17,553 nt of DNA from CAYVQU01 sp964453155. Its GTDB lineage: Bacteria > Chloroflexota > Anaerolineae > Anaerolineales > UBA11858. How positions within the stretch are numbered: the stretch's first letter is position 1; each line of letters begins with the position of its first letter. Location of the stretch: the NCBI GenBank assembly GCA_964453155.1, contig CAYVQU010000104.1, positions 1 through 17,553 of the forward strand, in the 5' to 3' direction. The translations under genes and the position numbers were made by a program. The notes beneath the pieces are model-generated. The model was not told the origin of the DNA and did not search any database. It saw nothing but the letters and a program-made list of their open reading frames with translations. Of this stretch, positions 5,680 through 12,025 are shown piece by piece.

Positions 5680-6672
5680 ATGACTGTTAAAAAAGGGAGA
5701 GTATTCTCCGGGGCGCGCCCGACTGGTCGCCAGCACTTGGGGAATTACCTGGGCGCTATTAAAAACTATGTGGCTCTACAAGATGAGTACGAAGAGACCA
5801 TTTATTGTATTGTAGATGTTCACGCCTTGACTACGGTTGAGACCACCCAAAATTTAGAACAGAATACCTATGAGATGGCCTTGGACTGGTTGGCTGCTGG
5901 GCTGCGCCCGGATGACAGCATGATCTTTGTCCAATCCCAAATCCCCGAGGTTTTGGAGTTGCACACTTTCTTGTCAATGATTACCCCCCTCGGGAAATTG
6001 ACCGATCTACCGACTTTCAAAGAAAAAATCCGCCACCAGCCCCACAATGTCAATTATGGTTTGGTGGGTTACCCGGTTTTGATGGCCGCGGACATTACCC
6101 TGTACAAGGCTGTGGCTGTGCCGGTGGGCGTTGATCAGGCGCCCCATATCGAGTTCACGCGTGAGGTCGTGCGCTCGTTCAATTATCGCTATGAAAAACA
6201 AGTTTTGGTCGAACCCCAAATGCGGGCAACCAAAATTCCCAAGGTCTTAGGCATTGATGGCAAAGCCAAGATGAGCAAGAGTCTCAACAACCATATTGAG
6301 TTGGCTGCCACCCCCGAAGAGACTGACAAGCGTATTCGCCAAATGGTCACCGATCCCCAACGGATCCGCCGAGATGACCCGGGCAACCCCGATGTCTGCA
6401 ACGTCTTCACCATGCACAAGATCTTCTCAGATGATGATGAAATTGAGATGATCAATACAGAGTGCCGCAAAGCTGGTATCGGGTGTGTTGATTGTAAGAA
6501 GATTTTCGCCAAAAATCTGAATGCCGATCTCGAACCTTTCCGTGCCAATCGGGCTGAGTGGGATGCCAATCCTGATAAAGTGTGGGAAGTGCTCCATGAT
6601 GGTGCTACTCGGGCTCGAGTGGTTGCCAAAGAGACCATTGCCGAAGTCAAGGAGGCCATTGGCCTACCCTAA
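5680..6672 (+). CDS. trpS: Tryptophanyl-tRNA synthetase, predicted [4Fe-4S] type
   Basis: The 330-residue class Ic synthetase charges tRNA-Trp. The HIGH-like motif is PTGRQHLGN (14-22) and the KMSKS loop is at 197-201. GVDQ (150-153) and the surrounding VPVGVDQAPHIEFTREV are the usual TrpRS signature, and length is normal. Four cysteines, C240-x21-C262-x6-C269-x2-C272, closely resemble the C-x22-C-x6-C-x2-C set that binds a [4Fe-4S] cluster in the Thermotoga-type TrpRS anticodon region. The cluster here is inferred from spacing. The start lies 2 bases after the selenoprotein stop and its ribosome binding site GAGGAG is inside that gene, so trpS translation may depend on ribosomes passing the upstream UGA. 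A strong terminator follows. Confidence 0.96.
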   Translation: MTVKKGRVFSGARPTGRQHLGNYLGAIKNYVALQDEYEETIYCIVDVHALTTVETTQNLEQNTYEMALDWLAAGLRPDDSMIFVQSQIPEVLELHTFLSMITPLGKLTDLPTFKEKIRHQPHNVNYGLVGYPVLMAADITLYKAVAVPVGVDQAPHIEFTREVVRSFNYRYEKQVLVEPQMRATKIPKVLGIDGKAKMSKSLNNHIELAATPEETDKRIRQMVTDPQRIRRDDPGNPDVCNVFTMHKIFSDDDEIEMINTECRKAGIGCVDCKKIFAKNLNADLEPFRANRAEWDANPDKVWEVLHDGATRARVVAKETIAEVKEAIGLP

Positions 6673-6683
6673 ATTTGAGAAAA

Positions 6684-6718
6684 CAGCGCCGATCTTTAGA
6701 TCGGCGCTGCCTTTTTTT
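6684..6718 (+). terminator. Intrinsic terminator after trpS
   Basis: A perfect 11-bp stem, CAGCGCCGATC (6684-6694) and GATCGGCGCTG (6699-6709), with a TTTA loop is followed by CC and seven T residues (6712-6718). It ends the selenoprotein-trpS transcript. Confidence 0.92.
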
Positions 6719-6749
6719 GCCCATTCGTTTAACCAATAAGGAGGAAACA

Positions 6750-7427
6750 ATGGAGACTCTTACCAATTTCTTAGCCATACTCGCGGTTGGATTGTTGGTT
6801 ATCGCAATTCCGATTGTGGTTGCTGGAGCATTTCAGTTCTGGCGCGCCAAATCAACCGAAATCAAGCAGAGACTTGGCAAAGACCGCTTGGAAGCTATTG
6901 AAAATGCAGTTCATCTGGCAGTGCGGGCGGCGGAACAAGTCGGGTTGTCCGATCAACTAAAAACCGGACGCGAGAAGCTCAATTACGCGGTTGACGCGGT
7001 TCAACGCCATCTAGATCAGGCCGGAATCCCAATTGAAGTCGATGAAATCACCACCCTGATCGAGTCCGAAGTCAATAAGAATTTCTCAAACTACGCGCCG
7101 CCAGTCGATACACCCGAGACCCGCAGTGCTCTGATCGATAAAGCTATCGAAACCGCAGTGATGGCGGCTGAACAAAGCGGCGCCAAGAAGATGGTGGTTG
7201 AACTTGGGACCCAAGTTGCTCTCAATAAAAAAGACTACGCCACCGATTTTGCCCAGAAATATCTCCTAGAGCATGGCATTACCATTGATCCGAATTTGGT
7301 CGACGGTCTGATCGAAGGCCAAATTATGAAATTCAAACTCAAAGCGCTTGAATGGAAAGCCACGGGCGCGCAGGCTCAACCAGCAGCTCCGGCTGCTCCT
7401 GCGGTCCCCTCAACGCCAACTGAATAA
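6750..7427 (+). CDS. Membrane-anchored protein with two LLH-holin-like repeats
   Basis: The 225-residue protein has one N-terminal membrane helix (about 6-30, FLAILAVGLLVIAIPIVVAG), then two copies of a helical unit. Copy 1 (about 45-110) contains AIENAVHLAVRAAEQVGL and GIPIEVDEITTLIESEV. Copy 2 (about 125-205) contains LIDKAIETAVMAAEQSGA and GITIDPNLVDGLIEGQI. The pattern AVxAAEQxG...GIxIxxxxxxxLIE belongs to the 'phage holin, LLH family', usually single-copy and about 100-130 residues. The tail is Ala/Pro-rich. Start ATG 6750 was chosen for AGGAGG 6 bases upstream; a longer frame from 6675 would run through the trpS terminator. The neighbours are housekeeping genes rather than lysis genes, so a true holin role is doubtful; a cell-envelope role is possible. 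Confidence 0.72.
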   Translation: METLTNFLAILAVGLLVIAIPIVVAGAFQFWRAKSTEIKQRLGKDRLEAIENAVHLAVRAAEQVGLSDQLKTGREKLNYAVDAVQRHLDQAGIPIEVDEITTLIESEVNKNFSNYAPPVDTPETRSALIDKAIETAVMAAEQSGAKKMVVELGTQVALNKKDYATDFAQKYLLEHGITIDPNLVDGLIEGQIMKFKLKALEWKATGAQAQPAAPAAPAVPSTPTE

Positions 7428-7449
7428 CAAAATTCCCGCGACATAATCG

Positions 7450-7887
7450 ATGCGAGTTGTCTTACAGCGCGTTAACCACGGGGCCGTAATTGTTGATGAC
7501 CAAACCATAGCCCAAATCGGGCTAGGTTTGGTCATCCTTTTAGGTGTTGGACCGGATGACGGAAAGGCACAGATCGAATACTTGGCTAAAAAGATCGCCA
7601 ATTTGCGGATTTTCGAGGATGATCACGGGAAAATTAATCGCTCCATTTTGGATGTGGACGGGGAGGCTATCGTTGTTTCTCAGTTCACCCTCTATGCCGA
7701 TACCCGCAAGGGGCGGCGGCCCTCGTTTGTAGGGGCCGCGCCCCCGGACGTTGCCAGCCCGCTCGTAGATCAATTTGCCGATCGTCTAGCCAAGGAAGGG
7801 GTGCCCACCCAAGTTGGCCAATTTGGGGCCCACATGCACGTTGAAATTCATAATGATGGCCCTGTTACCATCTTCATGGAGCGGTAA
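7450..7887 (+). CDS. dtd: D-aminoacyl-tRNA deacylase
   Basis: The 145-residue protein matches DTD in full. It begins MRVVLQRV, carries the catalytic-pocket motif SQFTLYAD (77-84) and ends with NDGPVTIFMER (135-145), containing the GPVT motif that forms the cross-subunit Gly-cisPro gate (here GP at 137-138). It hydrolyses D-amino acids, and glycine mischarged on tRNA-Ala, from tRNA in the cytoplasm. Length is typical. It starts 22 bases after the LLH-like gene on the same strand and has no evident ribosome binding site of its own, so it is probably expressed from that transcript. It is followed by a tRNA gene with its own promoter. Confidence 0.96.
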   Translation: MRVVLQRVNHGAVIVDDQTIAQIGLGLVILLGVGPDDGKAQIEYLAKKIANLRIFEDDHGKINRSILDVDGEAIVVSQFTLYADTRKGRRPSFVGAAPPDVASPLVDQFADRLAKEGVPTQVGQFGAHMHVEIHNDGPVTIFMER

Positions 7888-7896
7888 GAATAGGAC

Positions 7897-7924
7897 TTGC
7901 CAATCAGGGCCGCAGTGGTATAAT
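7897..7924 (+). promoter_or_regulatory. Promoter of the tRNA-Val gene
   Basis: TTGCCA (7897-7902), a 16-base spacer and a perfect TATAAT (7919-7924) preceded by TGG form a strong extended -10 promoter ending 20 bases before the tRNA. Confidence 0.7.
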
Positions 7925-7944
7925 TCCGTCGCCCTAAAGGAATT

Positions 7945-8018
7945 GGGCGGTTAGCTCAGCTGGTTAGAGCGTTGCGTTGACATCGCAAAGGTCGTTGGTT
8001 CGAGTCCAATACCGCCCA
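7945..8018 (+). tRNA. tRNA-Val (GAC anticodon)
   Basis: A complete 74-base cloverleaf is visible. The acceptor stem is GGGCGGT/ACCGCCC, the D arm GCTC/GAGC, and the anticodon stem TTGCG/CGCAA with loop TTGACAT, placing anticodon GAC at 7979-7981 (valine, GUC codons). The T arm is GTTGG/CCAAT with loop TTCGAGT. The discriminator base is A8018. The 3' CCA is not encoded and must be added after transcription. Confidence 0.97.
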
Positions 8019-8023
8019 CAGCC

Positions 8024-8073
8024 GCAAAGCTCCGCTTTGCTTACAGGAGAACGGGAAAAAACACCCCGTTCTC
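8024..8073 (+). terminator. Two hairpins downstream of tRNA-Val
   Basis: GCAAAGC/GCTTTGC (8024-8040, 3-base loop) and GAGAACGGG/CCCGTTCTC (8047-8055 with 8065-8073) follow the tRNA. Neither has a proper T tract, so they may aid 3' processing or termination only partly. From 8074 to 8193 I see no gene and no recognisable RNA. Confidence 0.4.
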
Positions 8074-8193
8074 TACGTATTTAAGGGGGGATAAACCGCT
8101 AGACATATCTCTATCGAGGGATTTGGGGGTTCGTTAAGGTTCAAACACAGGAGTAAGCTCGATCAATGGAAAATTTAATCTCTGTATGATTGG

Positions 8194-8246
8194 ATTCCTT
8201 CTAGAAAAAATCGATCATATCAGTGATCGGTTTTTTTAGAAGGAAT
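8194..8246. terminator. Bidirectional terminator between tRNA-Val and the corrinoid gene
   Basis: A long inverted repeat pairs the sequence from 8195 to 8217 with that from 8224 to 8245. Its inner stem CGATCA/TGATCG has a 6-base loop. An A6 run on the left and a T7 run on the right give U tracts in both directions. It separates the rightward tRNA region from the leftward corrinoid-regulator operon. Confidence 0.75.
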
Positions 8247-8274
8247 GTATAGGGCTTGATTAAAAAACAGGCAA

Positions 8275-8922
8275 TTAGCTATCTTTGCTTAGAAGTGCTT
8301 CAACCAACCTGACTCCCGCCATCGCATCCGAGACCCAATAATCAGAATCAACATACTCGTGGATCTGCTCATCGATAAATCCACCACCAACGAGGATGGG
8401 AATTGAGAAACCGTGCTTTTTGTACGCTTCGCGCAGTAAGGCAATCGTCTCTTTCATTGATTCAAATGAAGCCGTGATCAGCCCAGACATTCCAACTAAA
8501 TCTGGTGTGTGCTCAATCACTTTAGCGGCAAATTCTGCAGGGGGTACATCAACGCCAAGATCAACAACATCGAAACCATGGCAGGTCAGCAGCATACCAT
8601 ACATATTTTTGCCTAAATCATGGATATCACCCGCGACCGTTCCCACGACGATCTTGCCAGATGATTCTCCGCTTAGTTGATCCACTAAAAGGGGCTGGAC
8701 CATTTCTACCACCTGACGGAAAATCTCTCCAGCCATGATCAAACCGGCGATGAAATATTCACCCTTTTCATAGCGTGAGCCCGCCGCCCGCATACCTTCA
8801 TTGCATTCATCGATAATCGCCAGAAAATCACCTCCGGCATCAATACGCTGCTGTACGATGTTCAGAACCGCATCTTCTTCGAGATCTGCGACCAGTTCAG
8901 CTAATTGAGAATCAAATTTCAT
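8275..8922 (-). CDS. Methyltransferase cognate corrinoid protein (copy 1)
   Basis: The 215-residue protein has the two-domain layout of MtaC/MtbC/MtgC-type corrinoid proteins. A helical cap (about 1-85, with AGLIMAGEIFRQ) is followed by a Rossmann-like B12-binding domain. The cobalamin signature is canonical: D99-x-H101-x-x-G104 (GDIHDLGKN), S146-x-L148 (GMSGLITASF) and VGGG (178-181). H101 would be the lower cobalt ligand. Such proteins shuttle a methyl group between two methyltransferases in the cytoplasm. The start ATG overlaps the regulator stop by 4 bases (ATGA), so translation is coupled to the GntR gene. It is transcribed away from the other methyl-transfer genes and has no methyltransferase beside it on its strand. 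Confidence 0.93.
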   Translation of the reverse strand: MKFDSQLAELVADLEEDAVLNIVQQRIDAGGDFLAIIDECNEGMRAAGSRYEKGEYFIAGLIMAGEIFRQVVEMVQPLLVDQLSGESSGKIVVGTVAGDIHDLGKNMYGMLLTCHGFDVVDLGVDVPPAEFAAKVIEHTPDLVGMSGLITASFESMKETIALLREAYKKHGFSIPILVGGGFIDEQIHEYVDSDYWVSDAMAGVRLVEALLSKDS

Positions 8923-9707
8923 GATTTACCTTCTTCATTATCCAGGTGACCTACCTGGGTTGATAATTGAAACGCATCTAGGTGGCCAATAAACCAGCCC
9001 CAACTCACCGGTTTGTTCTCAAAATCAAAGAAAACATGTTGGAGGCAAAAAGTGGCAGCGGGGAGTTCGATCTGTAAAATCTCAGCTTCATCTGCTCTCA
9101 CCAGGGTTGGGTCGATGCGGATATCTCCATATTTGATGATTGAGTCCCCGGTGCCGCTGAAGAGTCTCTTTAGCGTGGTAACTTCAAGCTCAGATTCAAC
9201 GATCGGGCGGGTCAGATCATAAATCAGAAATTCCCGGTGATAGAGCACCGGTACATTATCTTTGCGAATAACTCGGCGAATAAATACGGTTTTATGTCCA
9301 AGCGGAATTACCAATTTTCGAGCAGCCCGCTTATTGTTTTTCTGAATACTGGCCTCCAGAACCTGGACAGATACACTGCTGGAATCCTCGAGGAACTTCT
9401 GAAATTCTGTCAGCTGGAAGGTGGCTTCTGACATGGCGATCTGCTTGACGAAAGTGCCCCGTCCCTGTTCTGCCACCACGATGCCGCGATCGATCAAGGA
9501 GTTGATGGCCCTCCGAACCGTCATTGGGCTGACATCGAAGTGTTTGCACATCTGAGCTTCGGAGGGGAGTTGATCTCCCGGTCGCAAGATACCCTTTGCC
9601 ATGCTGTGCTGCAAGATATTGGCAACCTGGGCATACGCGGGCGTGTAGGAACCCCGGTCTATTGAGGCGGTTTGTTCTAAAACGGTACTATCTGGTTTTT
9701 TAGCCAT
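8919..9707 (-). CDS. GntR family (HutC subfamily, UTRA domain) transcriptional regulator
   Basis: Residues 22-88 form the GntR winged helix: YAQVANILQHSMAKGILRPG, then DQLPSEAQMCKHFDVSPMTV, RRAINSLIDRG, and the wing GRGTFVKQ. The remainder (about 105-250) fits a UTRA effector-binding domain, with FIRRVIRKDNVPVLYHREFL and ATFCLQHVFFDFENKPVSWG. UTRA domains bind small ligands and usually relieve repression. It lies between divergent promoters and is the obvious candidate regulator of both directions, with the pathway substrate or a derivative as ligand; this is inferred. It overlaps the corrinoid gene by 4 bases. ATG 9707 has only a distant AAGG upstream. Confidence 0.92.
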   Translation of the reverse strand: MAKKPDSTVLEQTASIDRGSYTPAYAQVANILQHSMAKGILRPGDQLPSEAQMCKHFDVSPMTVRRAINSLIDRGIVVAEQGRGTFVKQIAMSEATFQLTEFQKFLEDSSSVSVQVLEASIQKNNKRAARKLVIPLGHKTVFIRRVIRKDNVPVLYHREFLIYDLTRPIVESELEVTTLKRLFSGTGDSIIKYGDIRIDPTLVRADEAEILQIELPAATFCLQHVFFDFENKPVSWGWFIGHLDAFQLSTQVGHLDNEEGKS

Positions 9708-9740
9708 AGGCGGATTTGACCTTAATCGGAAAGATTACTC

Positions 9741-9769
9741 TTGACAACTTCCCTATATAAGTATATAAA
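9741..9769 (+). promoter_or_regulatory. Promoter of the rightward methyl-transfer operon, with AT-rich dyad
   Basis: A consensus TTGACA (9741-9746), a 17-base spacer and TATAAA (9764-9769) make a strong promoter. A TATATA-AG-TATATA dyad (9754-9767) overlaps the -10 box and is a possible operator for the GntR regulator. Confidence 0.65.
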
Positions 9770-9782
9770 TAGAACACTTCGT

Positions 9783-9791
9783 ATTATAGCA
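9783..9791 (-). promoter_or_regulatory. Extended -10 promoter for the GntR-corrinoid operon
   Basis: On the minus strand TGC-TATAAT (9791 down to 9783) is an extended -10 element with a perfect hexamer. No good -35 box is seen. It faces the rightward promoter, so the two start sites (both near 9776) nearly coincide and RNA polymerase could hardly use both at once. Confidence 0.45.
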
Positions 9792-9843
9792 TATATTCTT
9801 CTCGAAGATTTCTTTGAAAACCTCATCTAAGATTGGTGAAGAA

Positions 9844-10545
9844 ATGCCTGAATTTGCAGTTGATTATAACAATTCGAAGCGCAAGGTCATCGCGTGTGCA
9901 ACGGTGATTGAGGAGATGCTCCCATTTCTTCCCGAAGATGTCACCCATGAAGTGCTGGATTTCGGCTTGCACCTTAATCCTGCCGAGTTGAAAGCAGCTC
10001 TACAAGAAAAAATTGATCAGGCCAGTGAAGAAGCCGATGTCCTCTTGCTGGGTTATGGGTTGTGTTCGATGGCGGTTATTGGGCTAAAGGCGACGAAAGC
10101 CACATTGGTCATGCCGCGTACGGATGACTGCATCGCCATTTTTCTCGGCTCTGCCAAGGAATATAAAGCGCAGGCGCATAAAGAACCAGGCACCTATTAT
10201 CTCACTAAGGGGTGGATTGAAGTTGGAGACACACCATTCAATGAATATCAGCGGTTGATTGAAAAATATGGGGAAGAAAAAGCTGACCGGATGACGAAAC
10301 TGCTGCTAAAAAACTATACGCGTTTGGCCTTCATCAATACTGGCAACTATGAAATTGAACGTTATCGGGAGAAATCCAAGCAGATTGCGCAGGAATTCGA
10401 CCTGAATTTTGAAGAAATTGAGGGATCCCCTGCTCTGATAAAGAAGTTGATTTTTGGCCCCTGGGATGATGAATTTGTGATTGTCCGACCCGGCCAGACC
10501 CTGACCTATCAAGAATTTGTGAACTCCAGCCCTGAAGGATCGTGA
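9844..10545 (+). CDS. DUF1638 family protein of the methyl-transfer operon
   Basis: The protein of about 233 residues matches DUF1638 by its pattern: KRKVIACATVIEEM near the start, then ADVLLLGYGLCSMAVIGL, LVMPRTDDCIAIFLGS and GTYYLTKGWIE. Cysteines in ACATV, GLCS and DDC are the conserved-looking positions and could bind metal. The family is known to occur near corrinoid methyltransferase genes, but I know of no established function. I chose ATG 9844, preceded by GGTGA; a TTG at 9814 in frame would add 10 residues and has no ribosome binding site. It is the first gene of the rightward operon. Possible roles are metal or corrinoid handling, or substrate activation; both are speculation. Confidence 0.78.
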   Translation: MPEFAVDYNNSKRKVIACATVIEEMLPFLPEDVTHEVLDFGLHLNPAELKAALQEKIDQASEEADVLLLGYGLCSMAVIGLKATKATLVMPRTDDCIAIFLGSAKEYKAQAHKEPGTYYLTKGWIEVGDTPFNEYQRLIEKYGEEKADRMTKLLLKNYTRLAFINTGNYEIERYREKSKQIAQEFDLNFEEIEGSPALIKKLIFGPWDDEFVIVRPGQTLTYQEFVNSSPEGS

Positions 10546-10565
10546 TCCTTTGGGGTTAATTTTTT
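10535..10565 (+). terminator. Weak terminator-like hairpin at the end of the DUF1638 gene
   Basis: AAGGATC (10535-10541) and GATCCTT (10544-10550) form a compact hairpin over the stop codon, followed ten bases later by six T residues (10560-10565). The gap makes efficient termination doubtful; partial attenuation before the methyltransferase genes is possible. Confidence 0.3.
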
Positions 10566-10577
10566 AAGGAAAAGAAT

Positions 10578-11372
10578 ATGCAAATTATTGGCGAAAAAAT
10601 CAATGGCACCCGCAAACGGGTCGCTAAAGCCATTACTGACCGAGATGCGGATTTCATCAAGGATTTAGCCGCCCGGCAGGCCGAAGCCGGTTCCACTTGG
10701 TTGGATGTGAATGCTGGAACCCACCCGAAGACAGAGCCAGACGATATGGTGTGGTTGATTGAGACCATCCAACCGGAAGTAGATATCCCACTGTGTCTGG
10801 ACAGTGCCAACCCCAAGGCCTTACAGGCGGGTATTCAGGCCGTGAACCAGACTCCCATGATCAACTCGATCAGCGGTGAGGTGGAACGGCTGGAACAGGT
10901 ACTGCCAATCGCTGCCGAACACGGCTGTGAAGTGATTGCCCTGGCGATGGATGATAAGAAAATCCCTGAAACCTACGAGAAACGGCTGGAAGTCATTGAT
11001 CTTGTCATGAACGCCACGCGGGCTGCCGGAGTAGCCGACGATAAAGTCTATGTCGATCCCCTGGCGATGACGATCGCCACCGCCAACCAAAGTGCCCTGA
11101 TGGCTTGCGAAACCATCCGCACAACCAAGGAAAAATACCCTGAAGTGCATTTCACGATGGGTTTGAGTAATATTTCGTTTGGATTGCCGGCCCGTAAGCA
11201 AATCAACCGGGCCTTTTTGACCCTGGCGATGCAGGCTGGGTTAGACAGCGCCATCCTGGATCCGTTAGATCGCGAGCTTCAAGCCGCCATCCTGACCACC
11301 GAATTATTACTTGGCAAAGACAACCACTGCCTGAATTACGTTCGGGCTTCTCGAAAAGGTCTATTCGATTAA
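10578..11372 (+). CDS. Pterin-binding methyltransferase (methylcorrinoid:tetrahydrofolate type)
   Basis: The 264-residue TIM-barrel protein belongs to the DHPS-like pterin-binding family of AcsE/MeTr, MtgA and OdmD. It starts MQIIGEKINGTRKRV, then has WLDVNAGTHPKTEPDDM, IPLCLDSANPKAL, PMINSISGE, YVDPLAMTIAT and FTMGLSNISFGLP, the standard barrel strands that hold the pterin. Length is typical of the stand-alone enzyme. It probably transfers methyl groups between the corrinoid protein encoded next and tetrahydrofolate, feeding the methyl branch of the Wood-Ljungdahl pathway or one-carbon metabolism. Direction cannot be read from sequence. AAGGA lies 7 bases before ATG 10578. The corrinoid gene follows after 27 bases. 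Confidence 0.93.
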   Translation: MQIIGEKINGTRKRVAKAITDRDADFIKDLAARQAEAGSTWLDVNAGTHPKTEPDDMVWLIETIQPEVDIPLCLDSANPKALQAGIQAVNQTPMINSISGEVERLEQVLPIAAEHGCEVIALAMDDKKIPETYEKRLEVIDLVMNATRAAGVADDKVYVDPLAMTIATANQSALMACETIRTTKEKYPEVHFTMGLSNISFGLPARKQINRAFLTLAMQAGLDSAILDPLDRELQAAILTTELLLGKDNHCLNYVRASRKGLFD

Positions 11373-11399
11373 AGAAGATTTCTAACCAAGGAGAAAAAT

Positions 11400-12023
11400 A
11401 TGTCACAAGAATTGATTGATGCTATCGTCGAGATTCGGGAGGACGATGCGCTGGCGCTCGCCAACCAGTTACTCGACAATGGCACCGCCCCGCTGGATAT
11501 TCTGGATGCCTGTAAAGATGCCATGGATATCATCGGCGAGCGTTATGAACAGGGTGAGGCCTTCATTCCCGAACTGATGATGGCTGGGGAAATGCTAACG
11601 GCCATCTCAGAGATCATCAAACCACGGCTGGCCGGTGAAGGTGGCATTGAGAAGAAGGGCAAGGTTGTCTTTGGTACCGTCGAGGGTGATATTCACGATA
11701 TCGCAAAAGATATTGTGGTCTTTATGCTGGACATAAACGGCTTTGAGGTCATCGACCTGGGTGTAGATGTACCTCCGGCAAAATTTGTCGAAGCGGCCAA
11801 AGAAAGCGGCGCCTCTATCGTTGGACTAAGCGGTTTCCTGACTCTGGCCTTCGATCCGATGAAAGATACTGTGGCTGCCCTGAAAGCTGCTGGGTTGAAC
11901 GTCAAGACGATGATCGGCGGTGGCCAGATTGATGAACAGATCAAGGAATACACTGGCGCGGATGCCTGGGGCCGAGATGCCATGGCGGCAATCGCGTTGG
12001 CGAATGAGTGGGTAGGAGGTTAA
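11400..12023 (+). CDS. Methyltransferase cognate corrinoid protein (copy 2, variant motif)
   Basis: The 207-residue protein has a helical cap (1-85, ELMMAGEMLTAISEIIKP) and a B12-binding domain, as in MtbC/OdmA-type carriers. It sits between the two methyltransferase genes and is the likely methyl carrier of the operon. The B12 signature departs from consensus: D97-x-H99-x-x-A102 (GDIHDIAKD) has Ala where Gly is standard, and S144-G-F146 replaces S-x-L; the GGG (173-175) is kept. The cobalt-ligating histidine is present, so binding should remain possible. The copy encoded at 8275-8922 keeps the consensus. AAGGAG lies upstream of ATG 11400. The UROD-family gene follows immediately. Confidence 0.93.
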   Translation: MSQELIDAIVEIREDDALALANQLLDNGTAPLDILDACKDAMDIIGERYEQGEAFIPELMMAGEMLTAISEIIKPRLAGEGGIEKKGKVVFGTVEGDIHDIAKDIVVFMLDINGFEVIDLGVDVPPAKFVEAAKESGASIVGLSGFLTLAFDPMKDTVAALKAAGLNVKTMIGGGQIDEQIKEYTGADAWGRDAMAAIALANEWVGG

Positions 12024-12025
12024 AA

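Noticed and set aside
6189..6659. 156-residue antisense frame within trpS
   Set aside because: It is a shadow of a well-conserved gene and shows no family pattern of its own.
6675..6749. N-terminal extension of the LLH-like protein from 6675
   Set aside because: It reads through the trpS terminator hairpin; ATG 6750 has AGGAGG at ideal spacing.
7945..8018. tRNA-Val as the integration site of the element
   Set aside because: It is 2.6 kb from the integrase, with housekeeping genes in between and no tRNA-end repeat near 5305-5431.
8074..8193. Riboswitch or small gene between tRNA-Val and the bidirectional terminator
   Set aside because: There is no conserved riboswitch core, no long stem and no credible reading frame.
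10821..11201. 126-residue antisense frame within the pterin methyltransferase gene
   Set aside because: It is a shadow of a conserved enzyme gene without recognisable motifs.
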